DNA of 64,000 bases from Arachis hypogaea. Lineage: Eukaryota; Streptophyta; Magnoliopsida; Fabales; Fabaceae. Positions 25,782-37,674 of this stretch are shown piece after piece (positions within the stretch are counted from its first letter, which is position 1; every line of letters starts with the position of its first letter). The DNA is taken from the NCBI RefSeq assembly GCF_003086295.3, contig NC_092045.1, forward strand, positions 27,384,022 through 27,448,021, in the 5' to 3' direction. The position numbers and the translations under genes were made by a program. A model generated the notes under the pieces. That model was not told the origin of the DNA, did not search any database, and was given only the letters and a program-made list of their open reading frames with translations.

Positions 25782-25875
25782 CTGGTTAGTTGTGCGAAGT
25801 TGTGATAAAGAGTTGAGATTACAATTGAGCGTACCATGTTGATGGCGCCATTGATGATCACAATTTCACCCATCA
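25782..25875 (+). repeat. Element C 3' LTR remnant
   Basis: The 94 bp from CTGGTTAGTTGTGCGAAG to CATCA match the last part of the 5' LTR. More than 90 percent of the 3' LTR is deleted. Confidence 0.9.
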
Positions 25876-25880
25876 TGACA
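25876..25880. repeat. Element C target-site duplication, right copy
   Basis: TGACA, identical to 20,175-20,179. Confidence 0.9.
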
Positions 25881-25980
25881 CTTACAATTTTTAAAAGTAT
25901 GATTAGAAACACCTTCAAATACATTGTATATAAAGCATGAAAGACTTAAGGAAAAATTATTTCACATTTTGAAAGAAAAG
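25881..25980 (-). other. Element B internal sliver between C and D
   Basis: About 100 bp of element B between two independent insertions. No gene. Confidence 0.75.
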
Positions 25981-25985
25981 GTACA
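25981..25985. repeat. Element D target-site duplication, left copy
   Basis: GTACA, identical to 37,670-37,674. Confidence 0.9.
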
Positions 25986-27523
25986 TGATGCACGAAATTG
26001 CAATCACACTTTTGCAATCTGCACAACTAACCAGCAAGTGCACTGGGTCATCCAAGTAATACCTTACGTGAGTAAGGGTCGATCCCACGGAGATTGTTGG
26101 TATGAAGCAAGCTATGGTTATCTTATTAATCTTAGTCAGGATGCCAATAAGGTTCTTTGAATTTAATTGTAAAAAATGAAAGTGTTTGGAATAAGTAATT
26201 GTTACTCAATAATGGAGAATATGTTAGAGTTTTGGAGATGCTTTGTCTTCTAAATTCCTGTAACATAATGCTTTCTCACTTTCATAAATGCAAGGCTCCT
26301 TCCATGGCAAGCTGTATGTAGGGTGTCACCGTTGTCAATGGCTACCTCCCATCCTCTCAGTAAAAATGGTCCAAATGCTCTATCACAGCACGACTAATCA
26401 TCTGTTGGTTCTCGATCATGTCGGAGTAGGATCCATTGATTCTTTTGCGTCTGTCACTACGCCCAACACTCGCGAGTTTAAAGCTCGTCACAGTCATCCA
26501 ATCCCAGAATCCTACTCGGAATACCACAGACAAGGTTTAGACTTTCCGGATCCTCATGAATGCCGCCAACAATTCTAGCTTATACCACGAAGATTTTGAT
26601 TAAGGAATCTAAGAGATACTCATTCAATCTAATGTAGAACGGAGGTGGTTGTCAGGCACACGTTCATGGATTGAGGAAGGTGATGAGTGTCACAGATCAT
26701 CACCTTCTTCATAGTGAAGTGCGAATGAACATCTTAGATAGGAACAAGCATGTTTGAATGGAAAACAGAAATAATTGCATTAATTCATCGAGACGCTGCA
26801 GAGCTCCTCACCCCCAACAATGGAGTTTAGAGACTCATGCCGTCAAAGAGTATAAAATTCAGATCTAAAAATATCATGAGGTACAAAATAAATCTCTAAA
26901 AGTTGTTTAAATACTAAACTAGTAACCTAGGTTTACAGAAAATGAGTAAACTAAGATGGATAGTGCAGAAATTCACTTCTGGGGTCCACTTGGTGTGTGC
27001 TGGGGCTGAGACTTAAGCTTCTCACGTGCCTGGGCTGTTTCTGGAGTTGAACGCCAGGTTGTAGCCTGTTTCTGGCGTTGAACTCCAACTTGCAACCTGT
27101 TTTTGGCGCTGAACGCCAGACTGCAACATGGAATTTGCGTTGAACGCCAATTTACGTCATCTATCTTCGTGCAAAGTATGAACTATTATATATTGTTGGA
27201 AAGTCCTGGATGTCTACTTTCCAAACTAATTGAGAGCGCGCCAATTGGACTTCTGTAGCTCCAAAAAATCCATTCCGAGTGCAAGGAGGTCAAAATCCAA
27301 CAGCATCAGCATTCCTTTTTCAACCTAAATCAGATTTTTGCTCAGCTCCCTCAATTTCAGCCAGAAAATACCTGAAATTATAGAAAAACACACAAACTCA
27401 TAGTAAAGTTCAAAAATATGAATTTTTCCTAAAAACTAATAAAATTATACTAAAAACTAACTAAAACATACCAAAATCTACATGAAATTACCCCCAAAAA
27501 GCGTATAAAATATCCGCTCATCA
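25986..27523 (-). repeat. Element D 3' LTR (left)
   Basis: Plus-strand reading TGATGCACGAAATT...ATCCGCTCATCA. In element direction it starts TGATGAGCGG. It contains GGCGTT/AACGCC palindromes at about 27,045-27,150. The small ORF at 26,288-26,578 is repeated in the other LTR because the LTRs are duplicates, not because it is a gene. Confidence 0.92.
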
Positions 27524-27539
27524 CAACACCAAACTTAAA
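27524..27539 (-). promoter_or_regulatory. Element D plus-strand priming tract
   Basis: On the minus strand GTTTAAGTTTGGTGTTG directly precedes the 3' LTR, the position of a polypurine tract. The same sequence precedes the LTR of element F at 62,950-62,964. Confidence 0.65.
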
Positions 27540-29974
27540 CTGTTGCTTGTTCCCAAGCAACTAGATAAATAAAATAGGATAAAAAGAAATTAAGAAGCAA
27601 TAATATCTCAGAGTTTTAAGTGAAGCTAATATTCTAATTAGATGAGCGGGGTTAGTAGCTTTTTGCTTCTGAACAGTTTTGGCATCTCACTTTATCCTTT
27701 GAAATTCAGAATGATTGGCATCCATAGGAACTCAGAATTCAGATAGTATTATTGATTTTCCTAGTTTAGTATGTTGATTCTTGAACATAGCTACTTTATG
27801 AGTCTTGGCCGAGGCCCTAAGCACTTTGTTTTCCATTATTACCACCGGATACATAAATACCACAGACACATAACTGGGTGAACCTTTTTAGATTGTGACT
27901 TAGCTTTTTGCTAGAGTCCCAAATTAGAGGTGTTCAGAGTTCTTAAGCACACTCTTTTGCTTTGGATCACGACTTTAACCACTCAGTCTCAAGCCTTTCA
28001 CTTGGACCTGCATGCCACAAGCACATGGTTAGGGACAGCTTGATTTAGCCGCTTAGGCCTGGATTTATTTCCTTGGGCCCTCCTATCCATTGATGCTCAA
28101 AGCCTTGGATCCTTTTCACCCTTGCCTTTTGGTTTAAAGGGCTATTGGCTTTTTCTACCTCTTTTTCTTTTTTCTTCTTTTTTTGTTTTTTTCTTTTTTT
28201 CGCAAGCTTGTTTTTTACTGCTTTTTCTTGCTTCAAGAATCAATTTCATGATTTTTCAGATCATCAATAACATTTCTCTTGTTCATCATTCTTTTAGGAG
28301 ACAACAATTTTAACATTCATAAAATTCAATATAAAAAATATGCACTATTCAGTCATTCATTCAGAAGACAAAAAGTATTTCCACCACATATAAATAATTA
28401 GAAGTTTCCTTATTAAGAACTCGAAAGAATAAAAATATTGCCTTTTTATTCTAAAAATCTACTATTTTATTCATGTTTGATGATGATGAGAAAAATAAAT
28501 TATAGTTTAATTGGAGATAAAATCAAAATAGAGATACTAATTACTACTACTAATATATAACTTCTAAGGTAAATTCCTAGTAAGAACAATTATTACAGAG
28601 TTAAGACTAAGATTAGAACTCAACAACCTTTAGTTTGGAAGATGATGGGTGCTCCTTCAACCTGTGGGGTGTCTGGTCCTTCAAGAGACAGCTTCTGGTG
28701 CTTCAGCTTTTGTATCTCCGGATATTCGTCTTCTTTCAGATCAAATTTAACTTCTGGGATCACTGATTTCAGACCCATTATTTTGTGGTAATAGTCTGCA
28801 TATTTTTTTTAAGAGCTTCTCTTGATTCCAAAGTGGTTTTGGAATACTCTCTTTCTTGCCTCTTGGAGTGGGTTGTTTTCCTTTAGGAGCCATGATCTTA
28901 GTGAATATGGTTTAGTGATCACGGATAAACACACCAAACTTAGAGGTTTGCTTGTCCTCAAGCAAAATAAAGGAAAGAAGAGGGATAGAAGGAGAGCTAG
29001 TATCGAATGGTGGATGAGAGGAGGGAGGCCAAATGTGGATTTAAAGGAAGGGGGTGGATTTTCGAAAATTTTGAAGAAAGATAAGATAGAAGATATGATT
29101 TATAAAAGATAAATATGATAAGAAAAAGATATAATTTAAAATTAAAAAGTTGTGAATGATATTTGAAAAAGATAAATCTGAATTTTTATTTTGAAAAAGA
29201 TTTTAAAAGATAATTGAGTTTTTTTAAAAAAAAATTTGAAAAGGAGTTGGATGGGATTTGAAAAGGATTTGTGTTTATGAATTAAGATACATTTGATATT
29301 TTTGAAAAAGGGATTTTAGAAATTAGGATTAAAATTTTTGGAATTGAAGGATGAGAGTTTGTAACATGTTTATGCAAGAAATCATGAATTGGGATATAAA
29401 AATTTTGAAAAATGTGAATTAAAAACGAAATTACCTCCTCCCCACAATCCTGGCGTTAAACGCCCAAACGCTGCATGTTTTGGACATTTAACGCCCATTT
29501 GCAGCTTCTCCTGGGCGTTCAACGCCCAACTGTTGCTTCTAGCTGGCGTTGAACGCCAGGAATTCCTTTGTCACTAGGCGTTTTTCTGAACGCCCAGGAC
29601 GCTATAAATCTGGCGTTGAACGCCCAGAAGTGCTTCCTTCTGGCGTTCAACGCCCAGAAGATGCTTCTTTCAGGCATTTAACGCCCAGATGGCTATCCTT
29701 ACTGGCGTTGAACGCCCAGTAAGTGCTTCTTTTGGGCGTTCAGCGCCCAAAACAGCTCTTACTGGCATTTTTTTGCACCAGTGAGCTTCTTTTTGCTGTT
29801 TTATCCTCTGAATCCTTCTGTAACTCCGTGAACTCAAGCAATTGCTATTTTACCTTGAAGATAATTAACATAAACCTGTAAAAATCAATTAATTGACAAA
29901 TAAGCTTTGTAAATGGCTGGGTTGCCTCCCAGCAAGCGCTTCTTTATTGTCTTTAGCTGGACTAATACTAAGCT
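27540..29974 (-). other. Element D 3' non-coding region
   Basis: About 2.4 kb between the integrase stop and the 3' LTR. It contains pyrimidine- and purine-rich tracts (28,150-28,205) and the hairpin-unit array at 29,452-29,772. No ORF with recognisable content is present on either strand. Confidence 0.75.
29452..29772. repeat. Array of GGCGTT...AACGCC hairpin units
   Basis: About eleven units spaced 25-35 bp apart, each a near-palindrome such as CTGGCGTTGAACGCCCAG or TGGGCGTTCAACGCCCAA. Arms are conserved while the two-base centre and the linkers vary. The same unit occurs in the element C LTR and leader, the element D LTRs and the gag-protease linker. Confidence 0.9.
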
Positions 29975-32900
29975 TTAATCAAGTCTCGGTTTTGAGCATT
30001 CTTGCTCAAAATTGCTTTCAAGATAATGTTTAACTCTCTGTCCATTAACAATGAATTTTTTGTTAGAATCATTATCCTGAAGCTTCACGTATCCATATGG
30101 TGATACACTTGTAATCACATATGGGCCTCTCCACCGGGACTTTAATTTTTCGGGGAATAATCTGAGCCTAGAATTAAACAGCAGAACTTTTTGCCCTGGC
30201 TCAAAGACTCTGGATGACAGTTTCTTATCATGCCATCTTTTTGCCTTCTCTTTGTAAATTTTTGCATTTTAGAAAGCATTGAGTCTGAATTCCTCTACCT
30301 CATTTAACTGGAGCAATCATTTTTCTCCAGCTAACTTGGCATCAAGGTTTAGGAATCTGGTTGCCTAATAGGCCTTATGTTTCAGTTCTACTGGCAAGTG
30401 ACAGGCCTTTCCATACACCAGCTGGTATGGAGAAGTTCCTATAGGTATCTTGAATGCTGTTCTGTATGCCTACAGAGCATCATCCAAGCTTCTTGCCCAA
30501 TCCTTTCTATGGTTAATCATAGTCCGTTCCAGGATTCTTTTAAGTTCTCTATTAGAGACTTTAGCTTGCCCATTTGTCTGTGGATGATATGGAGTAGCTA
30601 CCCTGTAGCTAACTCCATATCGAACCAAAGCAGAGTAAAGTTGTTTATTGCAGAAATGAGTGCCTCCATCACTGATTAGTACTCTAGGGATACCAAATCT
30701 GCTGAAGATGTATTTCTGGAGGAATTTCAGCACTGTCTTAGTATCATTAGTGGGTGTTGCAATAGCTTCCACCCATTTGGATACATAATCCACTGCCACC
30801 AGAATATAAGTGTTTGAGTATGATGGTGGGAAAGGTCCCATGAAGTCAATACCCCATACATCAAACAACTCAATCTCCAAGATCCCTTGTTGAGGCTTGG
30901 CATGATTGTGAGGCAGATTGCCAGATCTTTGGCAATTGTCACAATTAAGTACAAACACTCGGGAGTCTTTATAGAGAGTAGGCCAGTAGAAGCCACATTG
31001 GAGTACTCTTGTAGCTGTTTACTCACTTCCAAAATGTCCTCCATACTGTGATCCATGGCAGTGCCAGAGGATCTTCTGTGCTTCTTCTTTAGGCACACAT
31101 CTAAGGATTACTCCGTCTGCACATCTCTTGAAGAGATATGGTTCATCCCAAAGATAGTACTTTGCATCCGTGATCAATTTCTTTGTTTGCTGCCTACTGT
31201 ACTCTTTGGGTATGAATCTTACTGCCTTGTAGTTTGCAATATCTGCAAACCATGGCACTTCCTGGATGGCAAAGAAGTGCTCATCCGGAAAATTTTCAGA
31301 TATTTCAGTAAGAGGGAGGGACGCCCCTTCTACTGGTTCTATTCGAGACAGATGATCTGCTACTTGGTTCTCTGTCCCCTTTTCTGTCTCTTTTTTCTAT
31401 ATCAAACTCCTGCAGAAGCAACACCCATCTGATGAGTTTGGGTTTTGAATCCTGCTTTGTGAGTATATATTTAAGAGCTGCATGGTCAGTGTACACAATC
31501 ACTTTTGATACTACTAAATAAGATCTGAACTTGTCAATGGCGTAAACCACTGCAAGTAACTCTTTTTCTGTGGTTGTGTAGTTCTTCTATGCATCATTTA
31601 AAACACGACTGGCATAGTAAATGACGTGCAGAAGCTTGTCATGCCTTTGTCCCAACACTGCACCAATGGCATGGTCACTGGCATCACATATTAGTTCAAA
31701 TGGTAATGTCCAGTCTGGTGCAGAGATGACTGGTGATGTGACCAACTTAGCTTTCAGAGTCTCAAACGCCTGCAGACACTCTTTATCAAAGATAAATGGC
31801 GTGTCAGCAGCTAGTAGATTACTCAGAGGTTTGGCAATTTTTGAAAAATCTTTTATAAACCTCCTATAGAATCCTGCATGCCCCAGAAAGCTTCTGATTG
31901 CCTTAACATTGGCAGGTGGTGGTAATTTTTCAATTACCTTCACCTTAGCTTGATCCACCTCTATTCCTTTGTTTGAAATTTTGTGCCCAAGGACAATTCC
32001 TTCAGTCACCATAAACTGACATTTCTCCCAGTTTAAAACCAGATTAGTCTCTTGGCATCTCTTTAGAACAAGTGCTAAATGGTCAAGACAGGAGCTGAAT
32101 GAGTCTCCAAACACTAAAAAGTCATCCATGAAGACTTCCAAAAATTTTTCCACCATATCAGAGAAAATAGAGAGCATGCATCTTTGAAAGGTTGCAGGTG
32201 CATTGCACAGACCAAATGGCATCCTTCTGTATGGAAATACTCCAGATGGGCATGTGAATGCTGTTTTCTCTTGATCCTGGAGATCTACTGTAATTTGATT
32301 ATAACCTGAATATCCATCCAGGAAGCAGTAGTATTCATGACCTGCTAGTCTTTCTAGCATCTGGTCTATGAATGGTAAAGGAAAATGATCATTTCTGGTA
32401 GCTGTATTGAGCCTTCTGTAATCAATACACATACGCCACCCTGTAACTGTTCTTGTAGGAACCAGTTCATTTTTTTCATTATGAACCACTGTCATGCCAC
32501 CCTTCTTAGGGACGACTTGGACATGGCTTACCCAAGGGCTATCAGAAATAGGATAAATAATCCCACCCTTTAGTAATTTAGTGACCTCCTTCTGCACCAC
32601 CTCCTTCATGGATGGATTCGGCCGCCTCTGTGGTTGAACCACTGGCTTAGCATCATCCTCCAATAGGATCTTGTGCATGCATCTGGCTGGGCTAATGCCC
32701 TTAAGATCACTGATGGACCACCCAAGAGCTGTCTTGTGTGTCCTTAGCACTTGAATTAGTGCTTTCTCTTCCTGTGGCTCTAAGGTAGAGCTTATAATTA
32801 CAGAAAAAGTGTCACCTTCTCCCAGAAATGCGTATTTCAGGGATGGTGGTAATGGTTTGAGCTCGGGTTTAGGAGGTTTCTCCTCTTCCTGAGGGATTTT

Positions 32901-35024
32901 CAGAGGTTCTATTATTCTTTTTGGTTCCTCCAGATCAGGCTGAGTATCTTTAAAGATATCCTCTAACTCTGATTCGAGACTCTCAGTCATATTGACCTCT
33001 TTTACCAGAGAGTCAATAATATCAATGCTCATGCAGTCATTTTGGGTGTCTAGATGCTGCATAGCTTTGACAACATTTAACTTAAACTCGTCCTCATTGA
33101 CTTTCAGGGTTACTTCCCCTTTTTGGACGTCAATGAGAGTTCGTCCAGTTGCTAGGAAAGGTCTTCCTAGAATGAGAGTTGCACTCTTGTGCTCCTCCAT
33201 TTCCAGCACCACAAAGTCAGTGGAAAAGGCAAATGGCCCAACCTTGACAATCATGTCTTCAATCACGCCTGATGGGTGTTTAATGGAACCATCAGCAAGT
33301 TGGAGACATATCCGGGTTGGTTTGACTTCATCAGTCAATCCAAGCTTTTTGATAGTAGATGCAGGTATTAAGTTGATACTTGCCCCAAGATCACATAGAG
33401 CTTGCTTGGTACAAGTACCTTCTAATGTGCATGGTATCATAAAGCTTCCGGGATCTTTAAGCTTCTCAGGTAAGCTTTTCAAAATGATTACACTGCATTC
33501 TTCAGTGAGGTAAACTTTCTCAGTTTCCCTCCAATCCTTCTTATGACTTAAGATCTCTTTCATGAACTTAGCATAAGAGGGTATTTGCTCAAGTGCCTCT
33601 GCAAACGGAATCTTTATTTCAAGAGTCCTGAGGTAGTCTGCAAAGCGGGCAAATTGCTTATCCTGTTCCGCTTGGCAGAGTTTCTGAGGATAAGGCATTT
33701 TGGCTTTGTATTCCTCAACCTTAGTTGTTGTAGGTTTATTGCCTACAGATGTGGGTTGAGAAGCCTTTTTAGTGGGGTTGCTATCAGCACTTGTAAGTGT
33801 ATGATCTCCCAGTGGCGTTTGAATGCCATGGGTGGAAGTTGGAGTGGCGTTAGACGCCAACTCCTTACCTATTTCTGGCGTCTGAACGCCAGAACTATGC
33901 TTCCTTTGGGCATTCAATGCCAATTCTTTGCCTGTTTCTGGCGTTGAACGCTAGGACTGAGCATGGGTTGGGCGTTCAACGCCGGCTCTCCACTCCTTTT
34001 CTGGGGTTTGAGCGCCAGAATTATCCCTCTCTAAGCTCTGACTATCCTCAGAGGAATTTTGGGTAGTAGTTTGTTCATTTCTAGGCTTGCTGTTACCTTG
34101 AAGTGAGGTATTTAATATTTTCTCACTTCTTAATTAAACTGCTTGGTACTCTTCTGTTATTTGTTTTGATAACTGTTGTTCTGTTTGCTTTAGTTGCACT
34201 TCCATATTTATATTAGCCATTCTTGTCTCTTGTAGTATCTCCTTTTCGGCTAGCTGTTTTGTTAGAAAATCTAGTTGCTGATTGAATTTAGTAACTTGTT
34301 CTGTAGGACTGAGTTTAGCAGTTACTGTTTTAGCCTCTTTGTTGATGGAAGGTTCACTATTTAGGTACAGATGCTGATTTCTGGCAACTGTATCAATAAG
34401 CTCTTGAGCTTCTTCTATTGTCTTTCTCATATGTATAGACCCACCAGCTGAGTGGTCTAGAGAAGTCTGAGCTCTCTCTGTAAGCCCATAATAGAAGATG
34501 TCTAACTGCACCCACTCTGAAAACATTTCAGAGGGGCATTTTCTTAGCATCTCTCTGTATCTCTCCTAGGCATCATAAAGGGATTCATTATCTCCTTGTT
34601 TGAAGCCTTGGATGCTCAGCCTTAGCTATGTCATCCGTTTTGGAGGAAAATAGTGATTCAGGAATTTTTCTGACAGCTGTTTCCATGTCTTTATGCTGTC
34701 CTTAGGTTGGTTATTTAACCACCTCTTAGCTTGATCTTTTACAGCAAATGGAAACAGTAACAATCTGTAGACATCCTGATCTACTTCCTTATCATGTACT
34801 GTGTCAGCAATTTATAAAAACTGTGCCAGAAACTCTATAGGTTCTTCCTGTGGAAGACCAGAATACTGGCAACTTTGCTGCACCATGATAATGAGATGAG
34901 GGTTCAACTCAAAACTACTAACTCCAATTGAGGGTATACAGATACTAGTCCCATATGAAATAGTAGTATGGTTAGCATATGACCCCAGAGTCCTTCTGGA
35001 CTGTTCATTTCCACTTAAGTCCAT
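29975..35024 (-). pseudogene. gag-pol: Element D gag-pol polyprotein
   Basis: Start ATG at 35,024. Gag holds YGTSICIPSIG, LLLFPFAVKDQAKRWL and SLYDA-ERYREMLRKCP, with stops (for example near 34,822 and 34,566). A linker follows with peptides encoded by GGCGTT modules (33,815-34,015). From 33,923 to 31,587 one 778-residue frame carries protease (ALCDLGASINLIPAS, LILGRPFLATG) and reverse transcriptase (MCIDYRRLN, FLDGYSGYNQI, MPFGLCNAPATFQRCM, catalytic FMDD, then LGHKISNKGIEV). It closes with the start of RNase H (ICDASDHAIGAVLGQ). A TAG at 31,584-31,586 interrupts [12 protein letters not shown] frameshift lies near 31,378. Integrase has [38 protein letters not shown] and NRELKRILE, so all three DDE residues are present. 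It ends at 29,975. No CCHC knuckle is seen. Confidence 0.93.
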
Positions 35025-36146
35025 AATGGAGAAAGGGAGATGATGTGAATTTATTTTATTTATTTTATTATATATAAAAATTTCGAAATAATAAAATAAA
35101 ATAAAAGAAAATAAAGACGACAATAAAATTAAAAATAAATAAAAATAAAAATAAAATAAAAAAGAATTTAAAAATATTTTATGAAGATTTTTGAAAAAGT
35201 GAGGAGAGAGAAAGTGGTTAGGATATTTTCGAAAAAGATATAATTTTTTTTAAAAAAATTAAAGGGATAAGATTTGAAAAATTTTGAAATTGAAATCTGA
35301 ATTTTTATAAAAAAAATTTGAAAATATGGCTTAAAAATAGTTAGAAAATATATTCTTTTGAATTTTGAATTTTATGATGAAAGAGAAAAACACACAAAAG
35401 ACACAAGACTTAAAAATTTTTAGATCTAATGCTCCTTGTTTTCGAAAATTTTGGAGGAAAAACACCAAGGAACACCAAACTTAAAAATTTTAAGATCAAA
35501 ACACAAGAAAGACTCAAGAACACCTTGAAAAATCACAAGAACAACAAGAACAAAAGAAAGAACACCAAACTTAAAATTTTTAGAAAACCAAAATAAATCT
35601 TCGAAAATTAAAGAAAATTAACAAGAAAACACCAAACTTAAAGTTTGGCACAAGATTCAATCAAAGAAAAATTATTTTTGAAAAAGATTTTAAAATGAAG
35701 ATACCCAATTACCAAGAACATAAACCAACGCTCTAGCCAATTGAGCTATAAATGTAACGTGTTTTAAAGAGGTATTTTTTAATAAATAAAAATAATTTTT
35801 TTTTGAAAACTAATATTTTGAAAAAGTACAAGGAAAACACGAAAACACACAGAACAAGAAAAACCAAAGATTAAATAAGAAAAATTGACAAGAACAATTT
35901 GAAGATAAAGGAAAAACAAAGAACATGCAATTCGAAATATGAAAGACAAAGAAAAGCATGCAATTGACACCAAACTTAAAACATGACACTAAACTTCACA
36001 GAAAAAATAAAAATTAATAAAGAAAAATAATATTTTTGAAAAAGTTTTTAAAAGGGATAATAAAAGATGCAATTCTAGTGAAAAAAAGATAAATTTTTCC
36101 TAATCTAAGCAACAAGATTCACCGTTAGTTGTTCAAACTCAAATAA
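35025..36146 (-). other. Element D leader
   Basis: Non-coding leader of about 1.1 kb, A-rich on the plus strand. AACACCAAACTTA occurs at 35,471, 35,561, 35,628 and with one change at about 35,966. A tRNA-like A-box (TAGCTCAATTGGCTAGAGC on the minus strand) lies at about 35,732-35,750. Confidence 0.7.
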
Positions 36147-36164
36147 TCTCCGGCAACGGCGCCA
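36147..36164 (-). promoter_or_regulatory. Element D primer-binding site (tRNA-Asp type)
   Basis: Minus strand TGGCGCCGTTGCCGGAGA, one base different from the element A site, six bases inside the 5' LTR end. Confidence 0.88.
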
Positions 36165-36170
36165 AAAACT

Positions 36171-37669
36171 TGGTGCACGAAATTGCAATCACACTTTTGC
36201 AATCCGCACAACTAACCAGGAAGTGCATTGGGTCGTCCAAGTAATACCTTACGTGAGTAAGGGTCGATCCCACGGAGATTGTTGGTATGAAGCAAGCTAT
36301 GGTTATCTTATTAATCTTAGTCAGGATGCCAACAAGGTTCTTTGAATTTAATTGTAAAAAGTGAAAGTGTTTGGAATAAGTAATTGTTACTCAATAATGG
36401 AGAATATGTTGGAGTTTTGTAGATGCTTTGTCTTCTGAATTCCTGTAACATAATGCTTTCTCACTTTCATAAATGCAAGGCTCCTTCCATGGCAAGCTGT
36501 ATATAGGGTGTCACCGTTGTCAATGGCTACTTCCCATCCTTTCAGTGAAAATGATCCGAATGCTCAGTCACAGCACGGCTAATCATCTGTTGGTTTTCGA
36601 TCATGTCGAAATAGGATCCATTGATCCTTTTGCGTCTGTCACTACGCCCAACACTCGCGAGTTTGAAGCTCGTCACAGTCATCCAATCCCAGAATCCTAC
36701 TCGGAATACCACAGACAAGGTTTAGACTTTCTGGATCCTCATGAATGTCGCCAACAATTCTAGCTTATACCACGAAGATTCTGATTAAGGAATCTAAGAG
36801 ATACTCATTCAATCTAATGTAGAACGGAGGTGGTTATCAGGCACACGTTCATGGATTAAGGAAGGTGATGAGTGTCACGGATCATCACCTTCTTCATAGT
36901 GAAGCGCGAATGAGTATAAAATTGCATTAATTCATCGAGATGCTGCAGAGCTCCTCACCCCCAACAATGGAGTTTAGAGACTCATGCCGTCAAAGAGTAT
37001 AAAATTCAGATCTAAAAATGTCATGAGGTACAAAATAAATCTCTAAAAGTTGTTTAAATACTAAACTAGTAACCTAGGTTTACAGAAAATGAGTAACCTA
37101 AGATGGATAGTGCAGAAATCCACTTCTGGGGCCCACTTGGTGTGTGCTGGGGATGAGACTTAAGCTTCTCACGTGTTTGGGTTGTTTCTGGAGTTGAACG
37201 CCAGGTTGTAACCTGTTTCTGGCGTGAACTCCAACTTGCAACCTGTTTTTGGCGCTGAACGCCAGACTGCAACATGGAACTGGCGTTGAACGCAAGTTTA
37301 CGTCATCTATCTTCGTGAAAAGTATAGACTATTATATATTTCTGGAAAGCCCTGAATGTCTACTTTCCAACCCAATTGAGATAGCGCCAATTGGACTCCT
37401 GTAGCTCCAAATATCTTATTCCGAGTGCAGGGAGGTCAGAATCTAACAGCATCAGCAGTCCTTTTTCAGCCTAAATCAGATTTTTGCTCAGCTCCCTCAA
37501 TTTCAGCCAGAAAATACCTGAAATTACAGAAAAACACACAAACTCATAGTAAAGTCCAGAAATATGAATTTTGCCTAAAAGCTAATAAAATTATACTAAA
37601 AACTAACTAAAACATACTAAAATCTACATGAAATTACCCCCAAAAAGCGTATAAAATATCTGCTCATTA
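36171..37669 (-). repeat. Element D 5' LTR (right)
   Basis: Plus-strand reading TGGTGCACGAAATT...TATCTGCTCATTA. It matches the left LTR over its whole length with scattered substitutions. It lacks about 40 bp near 36,912 that the left copy has at about 26,730-26,775. GGCGTT modules are at about 37,195-37,300. Confidence 0.92.
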
Positions 37670-37674
37670 GTACA
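37670..37674. repeat. Element D target-site duplication, right copy
   Basis: GTACA, identical to 25,981-25,985. Confidence 0.9.

Larger units (their letters stand above)
20180..25875 (+). mobile_element. Element C: Athila-type LTR retrotransposon, deleted
   Basis: A 1.6 kb 5' LTR (TGATGAGCGG...CCCACCA), a tRNA-Asp-type primer site, a leader, one gag-protease reading region and a 94-bp remnant of the 3' LTR, all inside perfect TGACA duplications. Reverse transcriptase, integrase, 3' non-coding region and most of the 3' LTR are gone. The duplication shows that the element inserted whole and was cut down later. Confidence 0.9.
25986..37669 (-). mobile_element. Element D: full-length Athila-type LTR retrotransposon
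   Basis: An 11.7 kb element on the minus strand with both LTRs (25,986-27,523 and 36,171-37,669), a tRNA-Asp-type primer site, gag, protease, reverse transcriptase, RNase H and integrase in that order, a 3' non-coding region, and perfect GTACA duplications. Coding regions carry several stops and frameshifts. Its gag and LTRs are related to those of element C but clearly divergent, so C and D are sister families rather than copies of each other. Confidence 0.93.

Noticed and set aside
26288..26578. ORF repeated at 36,473-36,763
   Set aside because: The two copies are the two LTRs of element D; similarity reflects LTR duplication, not a gene.
29452..29772. CRISPR-like regular repeats
   Set aside because: Units are near-palindromes with short variable linkers in a plant retroelement; spacers are not unique fixed-length sequences.
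32992..33947. Plus-strand ORFs of 173 and 120 codons
   Set aside because: They lie opposite the element D protease/reverse transcriptase frame and have no motif of their own.
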